A DNA stretch of 51,039 nucleotides from Gammaproteobacteria bacterium (GTDB taxonomy: Bacteria > Pseudomonadota > Gammaproteobacteria > Thiohalomonadales > Thiohalomonadaceae): positions 1 through 51,039 of the forward strand of contig JAPHSX010000007.1 in NCBI GenBank assembly GCA_026196575.1, read 5' to 3'. Below are positions 1 through 9,530 of this stretch, one piece after another. The number at the start of each line of letters is the position of its first letter. Positions within the stretch are counted from its first letter, which is position 1. A model generated the notes under the pieces. The model worked only from the letters and a program-made list of their open reading frames with translations, ran no database searches and had not been told where the DNA came from. The translations under genes were made by a program, and so were the position numbers.

Positions 1-1
1 A

Positions 2-145
2 CCGGCCGTCGAGCCACCTGTTCCCGAGCCGGTAGAGCAGCAATCGGCACCGGCCGTCGAGCCACCTGTACCCGAGCCGGCAGAAGAGCACCCGGCAGCA
101 GCCGTCGAGCCACCGGCACCCGAATCGGCAGAGGAGCATCCGGCA
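2..145 (+). repeat. 48-bp in-frame tandem repeat, three copies
   Basis: Copies at 2-49, 50-97 and 98-145 encode PAVEPPVPEPVEQQSA, PAVEPPVPEPAEEHPA and AAVEPPAPESAEEHPA. More copies may lie left of the window. The unit length is a multiple of three, so copy-number change would keep the frame. Confidence 0.75.
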
Positions 146-301
146 CCGGTCTCGGTGGAGAAACAACCTGAGCAGCCAGAGCACCAACCACAGGTCACTG
201 CCGTGGTGGAACCGCAAACACAAAGCGAGCCACCCAAACTGCAACAGGTCGAAACACGGCCACGGCGTGCCGCAAGTGAGGCACCGGAGGATGACCGCTA
301 G
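2..301 (+). CDS. C-terminal fragment of a Pro/Glu/Ala-rich protein (5' end outside window)
   Basis: An open frame enters from the left edge (frame beginning at base 2) and ends at TAG 299-301, leaving 99 residues. The first ~48 residues are three 16-residue repeats of the type PAVEPPVPEPAEEHPA. A Gln/Glu/Pro-rich stretch follows, then a basic/acidic end containing RPRRAASEAPEDDR. There is no globular domain in the visible part. Such tails occur on RNase E scaffolds, TonB-like proteins and others. RNase E is possible because of the basic RPRR patch, but I cannot prove it. It is the only plus-strand protein gene in the window, and it converges on the IS66 remnant, which overlaps its stop codon. 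Confidence 0.6.
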   Translation, partial: PAVEPPVPEPVEQQSAPAVEPPVPEPAEEHPAAAVEPPAPESAEEHPAPVSVEKQPEQPEHQPQVTAVVEPQTQSEPPKLQQVETRPRRAASEAPEDDR

Positions 302-489
302 CAGTATGCCAGCAGCGTAACGAAAATAGGGGGATTACCCTTGCGCCGCAGCGTCTTTTTCCACGCGTTGAAGGCGCTCAAGCCGTTAGCCTCGGCATAA
401 ACTCGCATCGACTGGCCTGATCTGGCGCATGCCTGGACTTGCCCAAGCCAGAACTTCTGTTTCTCGGTAAGGGAGGTATCCTGCGTCAT
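298..489 (-). pseudogene. IS66-family TnpA (accessory protein) remnant
   Basis: The 63-residue frame contains an N-terminal region typical of IS66 TnpA: KFWLGQVQACARSGQSMRVY, then a GLS...NAWKKTLRRKG segment with the conserved aromatic and basic residues of the helix-turn-helix-like domain. It stops at 298, shorter than the ~100-residue family norm, and no tnpB or tnpC follows. No inverted repeats are visible. I take it as the scar of an IS66 element at the border of the polysaccharide cluster. Confidence 0.5.
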
Positions 490-611
490 GTGTCCACTCC
501 ATTATTGTCTACAACGGAGTGCAGTCTGGTGGCAAGGGTTTAGCTTGGGAAGTGCGGGGTTAATTTATCGCTTACGGATAAACCACCGATCAGCATCATG
601 TGAATACGCAT

Positions 612-1766
612 TTATCTACTTCGTGTTCCGCGCCAGAAATTATTCACAGCATTCTCAACAAATGAAGTGAATTCCGCACGGAATCGCTCTATGGAGAAAC
701 GCATGGCATTTTCTCTGCATGCTAAAGGCGACATATCTGCCATTTGAGACTCGAATACATTTACAGCATTACATAACGCGCCAATAGTCTGCTCGTAGAA
801 AAATATGCCCGTAGGAGCATAGTCTCTAACATCAGAACTCGCACAGCCTATTATCGTCTCAAGCGCACCACCTTTAGCAAAGGCGATCACTGGCGTGCCA
901 CATGCCTGTGCCTCCACGGGGGCAATACCAAAATCCTCCTCGGCAGCAAAGACAAAAGCCTTGGCTCGCTGAATGTAATCGCGCATTTCAAGCAAAGACA
1001 CATATCCCATAACTTCCACATTGCTACCGGCAGATGCGCGAACCTTTTCCATATCGGGGCCATCGCCAATAACAACCAAGCGCTTATCTGGCATCTCGGT
1101 AAAGGCCTTAACGATCAGGTCAATTTTTTTGTACGGCACCATCCGAGAGGCCGTAACATAGAAGTCTTCTTTCTCCCTACACAGTGTGAAACTATTAACA
1201 TCAACTGGCGGATAGATAACCGTAGACTCGCGCCGGTAGACCTTCCAGATACGGCGCGCTATGAAGTCAGAGATAGCGACAAACTCATCCACTCCATTTG
1301 ACGTGCGAACATCCCAAAGCCTGATGCGGTGCAAAAGCCCCTTAGCCACCCAGCCTTTCAGACCTTTATCCAGCCCAGACTCCCGCAGGTACTGGTGCTG
1401 CAGGTCCCACGCATAGCGGATAGGTGAATAACACATGCAAAGATGCAATTGATCGGGTCCGGTAATAACACCCTTAGCGACAGCATGGCTGCTGGATAGC
1501 ACAAGGTCATAGTCAGAGAGGTCAAATTGCTCTACCGCCAACGGCATCAAGGGGAGATAGCCCCGATATTTTTTTCTGGCAAAAGGCAGGTTTTGAATGA
1601 ATGAAGTCGTGACAGGTTTATTACGCAAGAAGCCCCGCTCATGTGCAGGAATAAAATCAACCAGTGAAAACAGATTTGCCTGGGGATAACAATTTATCAT
1701 CTCCTCAAGAACACGTTCCGCCCCGGCATAGGTCACCAACCAGTCGTGAACAATAGCGACCTTCAT
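612..1766 (-). CDS. GT4 glycosyltransferase (WbaZ/mannosyltransferase type)
   Basis: A 384-residue cytosolic glycosyltransferase of the GT4 (GT-B fold) family, probably adding a sugar to a lipid-linked glycan. The N-terminal Rossmann half starts MKVAIVHDWL and has the family's YAGAERVL segment (~13-20). The donor-binding half carries the retaining E-x7-E motif in EDFGIAPVE (E277, E285) followed by ACGTPVIAF. The full length is normal for the family. Its ATG overlaps the stop of the upstream methyltransferase by 4 bp, so the two are translationally coupled. It is the last gene of the polysaccharide run. No clear terminator is seen between it and the IS66 remnant. Donor and acceptor cannot be read from the sequence; a GDP-sugar donor is a guess from the pathway context. 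Confidence 0.85.
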   Translation of the reverse strand: MKVAIVHDWLVTYAGAERVLEEMINCYPQANLFSLVDFIPAHERGFLRNKPVTTSFIQNLPFARKKYRGYLPLMPLAVEQFDLSDYDLVLSSSHAVAKGVITGPDQLHLCMCYSPIRYAWDLQHQYLRESGLDKGLKGWVAKGLLHRIRLWDVRTSNGVDEFVAISDFIARRIWKVYRRESTVIYPPVDVNSFTLCREKEDFYVTASRMVPYKKIDLIVKAFTEMPDKRLVVIGDGPDMEKVRASAGSNVEVMGYVSLLEMRDYIQRAKAFVFAAEEDFGIAPVEAQACGTPVIAFAKGGALETIIGCASSDVRDYAPTGIFFYEQTIGALCNAVNVFESQMADMSPLACRENAMRFSIERFRAEFTSFVENAVNNFWRGTRSR

Positions 1767-2536
1767 ACTTTACGCTCTGACTTCTCACCCACAGCAACAA
1801 GATTCACGGCAAAAGTCAACGGGTATGCATAACGACCATGCAACACAAAAAAGGCCAACTTCATCAAGGGGCTAACAAAACCCTTCCAGAAAATCCGTTT
1901 AAATATATTTTTTGACACGGCATCACCAGTAAACCGGGCTGCAAGACCGGCATTGGCAAAAAACTGCGCCATACTTTGTGGCGTAAAAGCACGCAAATGG
2001 GTCAAGTCACCGTATCGTAAGGGGTTTAATGGCGCCAGGCCATTCGGCACCTGTACAATAACGCGCCCACCCGGCTTCAAGTGGCTCTCAAGCATTTCGG
2101 CCAATATAACCAGCGAAGAAAGCTCCAGGTGCTCTAATACATCAATGAGTACAATACAGTCGAACTCTTCATTCGATTGATTCAACCAATCAATGGCATT
2201 ACCAAGGTGGGCCTCCTCAAGGCCAAGCTTGTTACGCGCCACATTGATCTGTTCTTCGCTGAAATCAATTCCAACAACGTGGCTATAGCCAAGCTCCTTC
2301 ATGGCCTGAACATTTTTTCCATAACCGCAGCCAATCTCCAGAATAGATGCATCTCTATGCTCAGGAAGGTGGCGGCTAAAATTTACCCGGAAATAGGCCT
2401 TGTTTATAGCAAGCGCCGATTCAAGATTGCCATCTGCCAGCGCCGATGTACTGTAATAGCGCCGATAGAGACTACTTGCCACACTATCGGAAGGTTCCAC
2501 TATCGATTTTGCCTCATGCTCTGTCAAATCAGCCAA
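1763..2536 (-). CDS. class I SAM-dependent methyltransferase
   Basis: A 257-residue soluble methyltransferase. The SAM-binding motif I is ILEIGCGYGKN (~65-75), followed by the acidic motif II GIDFSEEQI (~89-97) and a post-motif DCIVLIDVLEHLE segment, the usual class I arrangement. A hydrophobic C-terminal stretch (~215-250) may touch the membrane. It overlaps the flippase gene by 8 bp upstream and the GT4 gene by 4 bp downstream. It probably methylates a sugar of the glycan or a small carrier-linked intermediate. The acceptor is unknown. Confidence 0.8.
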   Translation of the reverse strand: MADLTEHEAKSIVEPSDSVASSLYRRYYSTSALADGNLESALAINKAYFRVNFSRHLPEHRDASILEIGCGYGKNVQAMKELGYSHVVGIDFSEEQINVARNKLGLEEAHLGNAIDWLNQSNEEFDCIVLIDVLEHLELSSLVILAEMLESHLKPGGRVIVQVPNGLAPLNPLRYGDLTHLRAFTPQSMAQFFANAGLAARFTGDAVSKNIFKRIFWKGFVSPLMKLAFFVLHGRYAYPLTFAVNLVAVGEKSERKV

Positions 2537-4019
2537 CCTCAGACGCTCTACTTGGTCTCATAATACGCATCACCCTGTGCTTGAGCTCCTCATTCAAATA
2601 CCATTTCCAGCATACTGACAGGTATATTATGGCCAGCAACACCAGCACGGCAAACTTAATGCTCAGCGACGGTAGCCAAGCAAGCACAAAACCTGACGCT
2701 GAAAAAAGAGCAATCAAGGCAACATCGCTTCCTATCCGGGGCATCACAATACCCTCGCGCCGCGTGAGCCAGAACAGCAACCACATATCGAAGAAGGCCC
2801 ACAACATCCAGGTAAGCGCTGCCCCCCCGACACCCAACCATTCAATCAGTAACCACAACAGTAATAGATAGAACGGCAACTCGAACACATGGCGCATAGC
2901 CGTGACATTGGGTCTTCCGATAGCCTGAAGTAAGGTGTAGGGAACATGCGCGACGGAATTAAATAGCAAGCCAAACACCAAAATCTGCAAGGCGCCATAT
3001 GATTGGGATGCAAACTCCCCATCGATCCACCACCCCAAGGCATCTTCCCCAACCGCCAACACAACCACCAATAGCGGCAACATCAATAGATTGATAGCGC
3101 GTAACGCTTGCATGTAATGTGAACCTACATTTGCATCCGTCACCTTGCTGGCACTAAAAACGGGAAAGATCGCTGCCGCCAATGCACCGGGAATAATCAG
3201 TGCGCGCAAAACAATCTCCATGGGAACTGCATAATAGCTAATATCCGCCACGCTCCGCATCCCGGCGAGGAACAGCCGATCAAGATAACCCATGGACATC
3301 AGCGTCCCAAGACCTACCGCCAGAAACACCCAACCACCATACGCAAGAAGCTGCTTAAGAAGCGCCACCGCCTCATGCCAGGAAGGCAGGGGAGCAGCGC
3401 CAAGCAGTTTTCGCACCGCCCAGAGGTAGATCCCCATGAATAGCAACCGGCTCAGTGCCAGCACCAGAGTAATTACATCCAAACGAACGGTAAAAGCTAA
3501 CACGGCAAGAGGAAGCAGAAATATCGCCACATTAGCCGGTAACTTAATCAAATTGGTGGTTCGGAACTTGCCCTGCCCCTCCAGCGCCCCTCGTGCTCCC
3601 GCTGTTACCAGTATCACGGGAATCGATACCGCAACCACCCACAACGAGCGAGAAACCTCTCCCGTCGATACCACAGCGGACAGGCCGAGTTGATCAAGCA
3701 GAAAGCCCGTGCCCGCCCAGAGCGCTCCGCACAGAAGCAAGCCAACCACAAAAAGTGCGAACAAAGAGACCTGAAGTGTCCGGGAAGCACCGTGCAAATT
3801 GTCAGACGCCCAGTGCCGGGCAACAAATCGGGTAGTCGCACGCCCCAACCCCAGGTCAAGAAAGGAGAAATAGCCCAGCGTCGCCCAAACCAGTGTCAAC
3901 AGACCAAAGCGTTCAACTCCCAGGCCATGCAACAGGGAGGGAATAGCCATCAAACCAACCAATAAAGGCAGGCCATTTCCCAGAAGATTCCAGAGAGTGT
4001 TGTGGGACAAGCGGCTCAC
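2529..4019 (-). CDS. Wzx-type oligosaccharide flippase
   Basis: A 496-residue integral inner-membrane protein with about 12-14 hydrophobic segments, consistent with the MOP/Wzx superfamily that flips undecaprenyl-linked sugars. The N-terminal NTLWNLLGNGLPLLVGLMAI and the following FGLLTL...FLDLGLGRATTRFVA segments are typical of this family. It sits between two GT4 genes. It is unexpected because the same cluster encodes an ABC exporter (Wzm/Wzt), and no Wzy polymerase is visible. It may serve a second, short glycan or an earlier arrangement of the locus. Confidence 0.85.
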   Translation of the reverse strand: MSRLSHNTLWNLLGNGLPLLVGLMAIPSLLHGLGVERFGLLTLVWATLGYFSFLDLGLGRATTRFVARHWASDNLHGASRTLQVSLFALFVVGLLLCGALWAGTGFLLDQLGLSAVVSTGEVSRSLWVVAVSIPVILVTAGARGALEGQGKFRTTNLIKLPANVAIFLLPLAVLAFTVRLDVITLVLALSRLLFMGIYLWAVRKLLGAAPLPSWHEAVALLKQLLAYGGWVFLAVGLGTLMSMGYLDRLFLAGMRSVADISYYAVPMEIVLRALIIPGALAAAIFPVFSASKVTDANVGSHYMQALRAINLLMLPLLVVVLAVGEDALGWWIDGEFASQSYGALQILVFGLLFNSVAHVPYTLLQAIGRPNVTAMRHVFELPFYLLLLWLLIEWLGVGGAALTWMLWAFFDMWLLFWLTRREGIVMPRIGSDVALIALFSASGFVLAWLPSLSIKFAVLVLLAIIYLSVCWKWYLNEELKHRVMRIMRPSRASEVG

Positions 4020-4072
4020 AACATCACGCCCTTATAGCCGACAGAACAACATTTCGGCCACAGCGCCATCAA

Positions 4073-5209
4073 TCAAAGCACCTTTTCGTACACATCGAGC
4101 GTACTTTTGGCGCACTGGCTCCATGAGAACTGCGCCAACCGTGCCGTTCCTCGCTGCACCATCTGCATCGCCAATGCCTCATCCTCGACGATGCGCTGCA
4201 TGGCGTGGGCAATCGCACCCGTCTCCAACGGATCAACCAATAGGGCAGCATCGCCCGCCACCTCGGGAATGGAGGTGGTAGTAGACGATATCACCGGGAT
4301 CCCCGCGGCAAAGCCTTCCAGTATCGGTAAACCAAAGCCTTCATAAAGAGACGGGTAAACCAAAGATTTTGCAGATTGCATTAACGCCACCAAATCGACA
4401 TGCGAAACCCATCTCAACCATCTACCATGCCCTTGGCGTTCCATCTTCTTAATATCATGAAGTAAGGTATCATCGCCCCATCCATAATTACCCACAATTA
4501 CTAACGGGTACTCATTTTGGATCTGCGCACTCAAGGAACGATGTGCTTGAATGATACGGCGAACATTCTTGCGCGGCTGCAAAGTACCTACGAAAATAAA
4601 AAAATTTTCTTTCACGCCATAACGCCGTAATACTGATAGCCGCCGACCATCATCAAGACGATTTTGGAACGATTCATCAAAGCCCAACGGAATGACAGAA
4701 ATATCTTTCTCGTTAATTCCAAAAGCTTCAACGATGTCATGTTTACTATGCTGTGATATGGTGATCACATGTTCAGCCCAGTGGCCCGACCGCTTAAATG
4801 CCGCGTTTTTAGCCCACCGCATCTGCTGCGACACCCACTCCGGATGAACAAATGGAATTGCATCCATGATTGTGGCCACCACCGGGATACCGTGTAATTT
4901 TGGAATGTAGTGATCTGTAGCATGAAAAACATCAAATTTTCTGGAAAAATTCCTGGTTCCTCGAAACGGCAGTCCGCACATTAGCGAATAAGCTGCTTGA
5001 ATCTTGTATGAGCCATTAAGGCACTCCAGCGGTTGTGGTGTCTTTGCGTTATCCTTGACTATTTCAGAAACACCAAATGTCACTGCTCGCGCATTAACGC
5101 CGAAATTAACATATTCATTCCATAATCGTTCTGTGTAAACACCAATGCCATCAAGATGATCACTTAAGATCCCCTGTGCCCAGACAGTCGCCCCAAAACC
5201 TATGCGCAT
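4073..5209 (-). CDS. GT4 glycosyltransferase
   Basis: A 378-residue GT4 enzyme, close in style to mannosyltransferases of O-antigen clusters. It has GIGVYTERLW near the N-terminus and the E-x7-E motif in YEGFGLPILEGFAAG (E290 and E298 from the chosen start), with GTLQPRKNVRRII as the hinge motif of the donor domain. The frame also allows a GTG start at 5218; I prefer ATG 5209 because a GGGTG stretch lies about 8 bases upstream. A 158-bp gap with nothing recognisable separates it from the sulfotransferase gene. Base composition begins to drop towards AT here. Confidence 0.85.
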   Translation of the reverse strand: MRIGFGATVWAQGILSDHLDGIGVYTERLWNEYVNFGVNARAVTFGVSEIVKDNAKTPQPLECLNGSYKIQAAYSLMCGLPFRGTRNFSRKFDVFHATDHYIPKLHGIPVVATIMDAIPFVHPEWVSQQMRWAKNAAFKRSGHWAEHVITISQHSKHDIVEAFGINEKDISVIPLGFDESFQNRLDDGRRLSVLRRYGVKENFFIFVGTLQPRKNVRRIIQAHRSLSAQIQNEYPLVIVGNYGWGDDTLLHDIKKMERQGHGRWLRWVSHVDLVALMQSAKSLVYPSLYEGFGLPILEGFAAGIPVISSTTTSIPEVAGDAALLVDPLETGAIAHAMQRIVEDEALAMQMVQRGTARLAQFSWSQCAKSTLDVYEKVL

Positions 5210-5376
5210 AATATTCACCCAAAAGGAGATTCAGAGGGATATGAACAAGCCGAACAACCTCCCGATGAGATATCTTGACATGGAAACACCTAATCGGGTG
5301 TTTTCGGAATCAACTAGTCAGCTGTTCTGGTGCGTTAAATCGACATTAAACAAGATTTATTGCATGCGGCATAAAC

Positions 5377-7293
5377 TTATAAATCATAACCAAAATATTC
5401 GATTATTGGCGCAATTTTTTCCATATGTGGCTCAAAATGCCTTTCATATTTTCTCCACCTATGAATTGCGGATTTGTAGATTGGTTGTACGACTTGACTA
5501 TAACTGGCTGTACGAATAATTCCCCGCTTCCTTGCGCCACCAATGTGATCAAGAAGTTCCTCATTCCACGATAAACCAAGAAATTCAACAACACCCAGCA
5601 TTACTGACTCTGTGTCAGCAACAAGCTCTTCATATTTGACTGGAAAGACATTCAAACTCATCGCCTCATTGTATGATTTCCACAAATTCATTACTTTGAC
5701 GTAAAAATCAACACTTTTGCCAAATGAGGTGAAATTAATGGAAGCTTCATGCAGAAAAAAATTCTGCATAAAACAACTCAGTATCACGTCACATGGGTGT
5801 CGGATCGAAAAAATAACCTTGGGATGCTTGAACACTGTCTCAATAAATCCAGCACGTATTGTGTTATACGGCCCTTTATCTATAAGAATCTTGCTCTCAT
5901 CCAGGTCAATGTATCCTCTCACCTTTTCATAATATGTGTGCAAAAGTCTCTGACGATCAACGTCATCAAGCATGGTTAGAGTGTCAATTGTCGGCAATCC
6001 AAATTGTTTTTCATGTATAAGCTCGATTGACAGTAGTGGTGGCTTTTCTTCCATAACCTGGATACCACTATGGTTATACAGAAATTGGTCGAGTAGTGTT
6101 GTGCCAGATCTTGGAAATCCATACAAAAAAACAGGCGATCTTCGTGATTTTTCTAATTTGTTATCAAAATGGGCGTGTTTGCCCACAGTGGCCTCAGATA
6201 ATTTATTAATTCTTTTAAGCATAAAGTCACGATTAATCTTCTTTGCATCACCCTCCTGCGCAGCCAGTACATTGGCTTTTTCAAAATTCTTAAATGCTTT
6301 TTCGTGATTTCCTTCTTTATGGTATAAATCGGCCAACATGAAATAGACGGGCGCTGTTTTGCTTCTGTGCGCAACGGTCTCAAGGATATCAACCGCCTCA
6401 TCATACGCCCCATCCCTTGCAATTACCTTAGACTTTACTAATTTATACCTGACATTATTTGATAATTCTTGATCATATTTTTTTATCAAAGTCTTCGCGC
6501 GCAAAATGTCGTTTATTGACTCACAATGTTCCAACTCCATAACAACCGCAAGCAGTTTATCAGGAAAGCACGCCCGTAACTTACTAATTGCCCTAGTCGT
6601 TAAATTGTTATTCTCACGTTCACGCATAGCTTCAAGATACTCAGCATAGGGCAAGAGCTCTCCCACACTAGTATCGATAACTTTTTCGAATTCATCCGCA
6701 GCCTGCTCCTCCTCACCCAACTTACATAATGTGTTTGCATATCTCAGATGATACGTCACATTATCAGGTGCGATTTGAAATGCGCGCGATACATACTGTA
6801 GAGCATTCCTGTAGCTACCATTCTCGTAATAATGACGCCCAATTGCGTAAAGAATCTTCTCAGAGTTGGGCTTTAATTTTTCTGCCTCCAAGTATGCTTC
6901 TTGTGCCTCCACGCTTCTCCCAATTTGTATATACGCACAACCCAAATTATAATAATGTTCCGCTGCGCTCTCACCAATACTATTTGATGTTGCAATTTTT
7001 AAGGCACGAATTGCTTCAGACGACTTATTACACTGTAGGTAAGCGTTTCCTAAATTACTATACACATTCGCATCTTTAATCCCGTCATCGGCAAGCATGC
7101 GCAGGTACTTTATCGCTTCCTGTGGAACACCACTCATCAGCGCGATAATTCCTCTTAAGTGAACAAAATTATGATCGCCATGGTATTTTTTCATTGCCTT
7201 CGCGCATAATTGTTTTGCTTTAACTAACTCCCCCTCTTGAATGAGAGTGGTAATTTTTACAAGCATATCTTGATATGACGGCGAATAATTCAT
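5377..7293 (-). CDS. TPR-repeat sulfotransferase
   Basis: A 638-residue two-part protein. Residues ~1-370 are tetratricopeptide repeats (for example VYSNLGNAYLQCNKSSEAI and YYNLGCAYIQIGRSVEAQ). The C-terminal part is a PAPS-dependent sulfotransferase: the 5'-phosphosulfate loop is YGFPRSGTTLLDQ (~391-403) and the 3'-phosphate motif is SIRHPCDVILSC (~496-507). It would transfer sulfate to a glycan or to a protein recognised by the TPR part. The frame opens further upstream (ATG 7377), but I chose ATG 7293. The decayed copy at 9531-9680 aligns with this start (MNYSPSYQ versus MNFLPSYQ in one frame), and its homology fades upstream. The gene is clearly AT-richer than its neighbours, suggesting acquisition by transfer. 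Confidence 0.85.
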   Translation of the reverse strand: MNYSPSYQDMLVKITTLIQEGELVKAKQLCAKAMKKYHGDHNFVHLRGIIALMSGVPQEAIKYLRMLADDGIKDANVYSNLGNAYLQCNKSSEAIRALKIATSNSIGESAAEHYYNLGCAYIQIGRSVEAQEAYLEAEKLKPNSEKILYAIGRHYYENGSYRNALQYVSRAFQIAPDNVTYHLRYANTLCKLGEEEQAADEFEKVIDTSVGELLPYAEYLEAMRERENNNLTTRAISKLRACFPDKLLAVVMELEHCESINDILRAKTLIKKYDQELSNNVRYKLVKSKVIARDGAYDEAVDILETVAHRSKTAPVYFMLADLYHKEGNHEKAFKNFEKANVLAAQEGDAKKINRDFMLKRINKLSEATVGKHAHFDNKLEKSRRSPVFLYGFPRSGTTLLDQFLYNHSGIQVMEEKPPLLSIELIHEKQFGLPTIDTLTMLDDVDRQRLLHTYYEKVRGYIDLDESKILIDKGPYNTIRAGFIETVFKHPKVIFSIRHPCDVILSCFMQNFFLHEASINFTSFGKSVDFYVKVMNLWKSYNEAMSLNVFPVKYEELVADTESVMLGVVEFLGLSWNEELLDHIGGARKRGIIRTASYSQVVQPIYKSAIHRWRKYERHFEPHMEKIAPIIEYFGYDL

Positions 7294-7586
7294 ACATTCA
7301 CATTCTCTAGCAGTAATATCCCCGGCGAGCATTGGGGTTTTATTTAGGAGCCACTCGAAACGGCCTATACGGGGCATTCGTTTCTTGAATACCCAAGATG
7401 GACGCGACTACATTATATTCAGCTGATCCACTCTACTATCATTACTCCAATCTTCACCTACGCCCTTAACATGGATACTGATCAAAAACCAAATACGGTG
7501 CGGCTTCCTGCGGCGTCAGTCTGGCTACTCTGTGAGTTACAGAATTCCATTAGATATATTTCCATAAGCATAACGCAGGATTTTTT

Positions 7587-8483
7587 TCATGAAAGATCTG
7601 TTGCACTCAACATCCAGCGCAAGGTTTCCTCTAGAGGTGGCGTTTTCCACGCGCCTATCAAACCACATAATTTTGATGGATCACCTCTGAGTGTCTTTAT
7701 CTCATTCGCACGGACAAAAGCAGGATTCACCTCAACACGAACTTTATGCCCGGTTATTACCTCGGCCATCTCGATTACTTCACGCAGAGAATGTATCCGG
7801 CCAGAACAGACATTAACCGTTTCACCGACGGGAGCCACCTCCAACAACCGCAGATAAGCCCTGGCTACAGCGCGAACATCGGAAAAATCACGTTCAACAT
7901 CAAGGTTGCCGAGCTCAATCACATGCTTTCCCTGCCTGAAGTGTTCCACAATTTTCGGGATCAGGAAATCCGTGGATTGTCCCACTCCGGTATAATTAAA
8001 AGGGCGAGCAATGGTTATAGGGAGACGTTCAAACCAGAGACTTGCCATATATTCCATGGCAAGCTTGCTCACAGCGTAATCATTGGCAGGCTGCGGCTGC
8101 ACCTCCTCACTGATAGGATCAACCACCGCATTCCCATAGACATTGGCGCTGCTTGCCAGAAGAACCGCACTGGGGGGGTTGCGACTCTCACACAGCGCCT
8201 CAAGCAGGTTTCGCGTACCCACCACATTCGTGCGATAAAGGGCATCGACATCTTTATGCGCAACAAAAGCGATTGCTGCCAAGTGTGCCACAACATCGGG
8301 TTGCACCTTGCTAACCACCTCCGCAACGGCCGTGCGGTCAAGCAGATCACACATTATCATCCCCTCACCAGACTGGGATCGACTATGCGTCAAACCAACG
8401 ACATCATAGCCTTTTTCCTTAAGATCTGCGGTAAGATAACGACCGGTAAACCCAGTGACACCGGTGATAAGTGCCGTTGGCAT
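7587..8483 (-). CDS. rmd: GDP-4-dehydro-6-deoxy-D-mannose reductase (Rmd)
   Basis: A 298-residue extended short-chain dehydrogenase that reduces the Gmd product to GDP-D-rhamnose. The NAD(P)-binding motif is ITGVTGFTGRYL (~6-17) and the catalytic pair is YAVSK (Y136, K140) with an upstream SS (~111-112). Start ATG 8483 follows the gmd TGA by one base (TGATATG), giving tight coupling; the frame opens 27 bases further upstream inside gmd, which is less likely. Adjacency to gmd is the main reason for Rmd over other epimerase/reductases. A related enzyme making GDP-6-deoxy-talose or GDP-fucose is less likely but not excluded. Confidence 0.78.
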   Translation of the reverse strand: MPTALITGVTGFTGRYLTADLKEKGYDVVGLTHSRSQSGEGMIMCDLLDRTAVAEVVSKVQPDVVAHLAAIAFVAHKDVDALYRTNVVGTRNLLEALCESRNPPSAVLLASSANVYGNAVVDPISEEVQPQPANDYAVSKLAMEYMASLWFERLPITIARPFNYTGVGQSTDFLIPKIVEHFRQGKHVIELGNLDVERDFSDVRAVARAYLRLLEVAPVGETVNVCSGRIHSLREVIEMAEVITGHKVRVEVNPAFVRANEIKTLRGDPSKLCGLIGAWKTPPLEETLRWMLSATDLS

Positions 8484-8484
8484 A

Positions 8485-9519
8485 TCAGAACGAAACTCCG
8501 CTCTCCACACGGCGCAGATCTGCCTCGACCATCATCCGGCAAAGCTCCTCCAGCGTCGTCTTGGGCTCCCAACCCAATTCGTTCTTTACTTTTGCGGGAT
8601 CACCAATCAACAGATCCACCTCGGCAGGACGATAGAATTGCGGATTAATCCGAATAATTGTCTTGCCAGTCCTTGCATCAATGCCTGTCTCATCGACACC
8701 ACTCGCTTGCCAATTAATATCGATATCCAGCGCCTTACAGGTCATTTCCACAAAATCGCGCACCCGTTCCGTTCTTCCAGTGGCCAATACATAGGTATCC
8801 GGTTTCTCGGCCTGCAACATGCGCCACATCCCTTCGACATAGTCCTTGGCGTACCCCCAATCGCGTTTGGCCTCCAGATTGCCCAGCTCGATATGCGACT
8901 GCTTTCCCAGCTTAACCCGCGCCAGCCCATCAGTAATCTTGCGAGTAACAAATTCCAGACCGCGCAACGGAGACTCATGGTTAAACAGGATGCCGCTGGT
9001 GCCAAATATATCAAAGCTCTCCCGATAGTTGATGGTCATCCAGTGTGCATAAACCTTGGCACAACCATAAGGGCTGCGTGGGTGAAGTGGGGTTGCTTCT
9101 GACTGCGGAACTTCCTGCACCAATCCAAACATCTCAGATGTTGACGCTTGGTAAAAGCGGATTTTCGGGTTGACAATACGAATCGCTTCCAAAAGATTAA
9201 CCGGACCCAGACCAGTGATCTGCGCAGTTGTCATAGGCTGGTCAAAAGAGACGGCAACAAAGCTCTGGGCGGCAAGATTATACAGCTCTTCGGCGCCGGT
9301 TTTTTGCAGCAAACGGATACTTGCACCGAGATCCGTCAGGTCATATTCAACCAGATGCAGATTCGGGTGTTCCTTGATCCCTAACTCCTCGATACGCCAG
9401 AAATTGGTAGATGCAGCACGACGGTAGGTACCGTAAACAACATACCCTTTTTCCAGAAGGAGTTGCGCCAAATAGGCGCCGTCCTGGCCGGTAATGCCGG
9501 TGATAATTGCATTTTTCAT
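8485..9519 (-). CDS. gmd: GDP-mannose 4,6-dehydratase
   Basis: A 344-residue enzyme that converts GDP-D-mannose to GDP-4-dehydro-6-deoxy-D-mannose with bound NADP. It has the Gmd hallmark start [20 protein letters not shown] (glycine-rich loop ~8-17), [16 protein letters not shown], the STSEMFG segment (~126-132) and catalytic Y151/K155 in SPYGCAK. Length and sequence are typical of the short bacterial Gmd class. With manC (GDP-mannose) and rmd it completes a GDP-D-rhamnose route. Just upstream lies the truncated sulfotransferase copy, so this gene begins right at a recombination scar. Confidence 0.93.
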   Translation of the reverse strand: MKNAIITGITGQDGAYLAQLLLEKGYVVYGTYRRAASTNFWRIEELGIKEHPNLHLVEYDLTDLGASIRLLQKTGAEELYNLAAQSFVAVSFDQPMTTAQITGLGPVNLLEAIRIVNPKIRFYQASTSEMFGLVQEVPQSEATPLHPRSPYGCAKVYAHWMTINYRESFDIFGTSGILFNHESPLRGLEFVTRKITDGLARVKLGKQSHIELGNLEAKRDWGYAKDYVEGMWRMLQAEKPDTYVLATGRTERVRDFVEMTCKALDIDINWQASGVDETGIDARTGKTIIRINPQFYRPAEVDLLIGDPAKVKNELGWEPKTTLEELCRMMVEADLRRVESGVSF

Positions 9520-9530
9520 GAACTGTCTCG

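Noticed and set aside
7294-7377. N-terminal extension of the TPR-sulfotransferase
   Set aside because: Homology with the decayed copy at 9531-9680 supports a start at 7293, and the extension has no family features.
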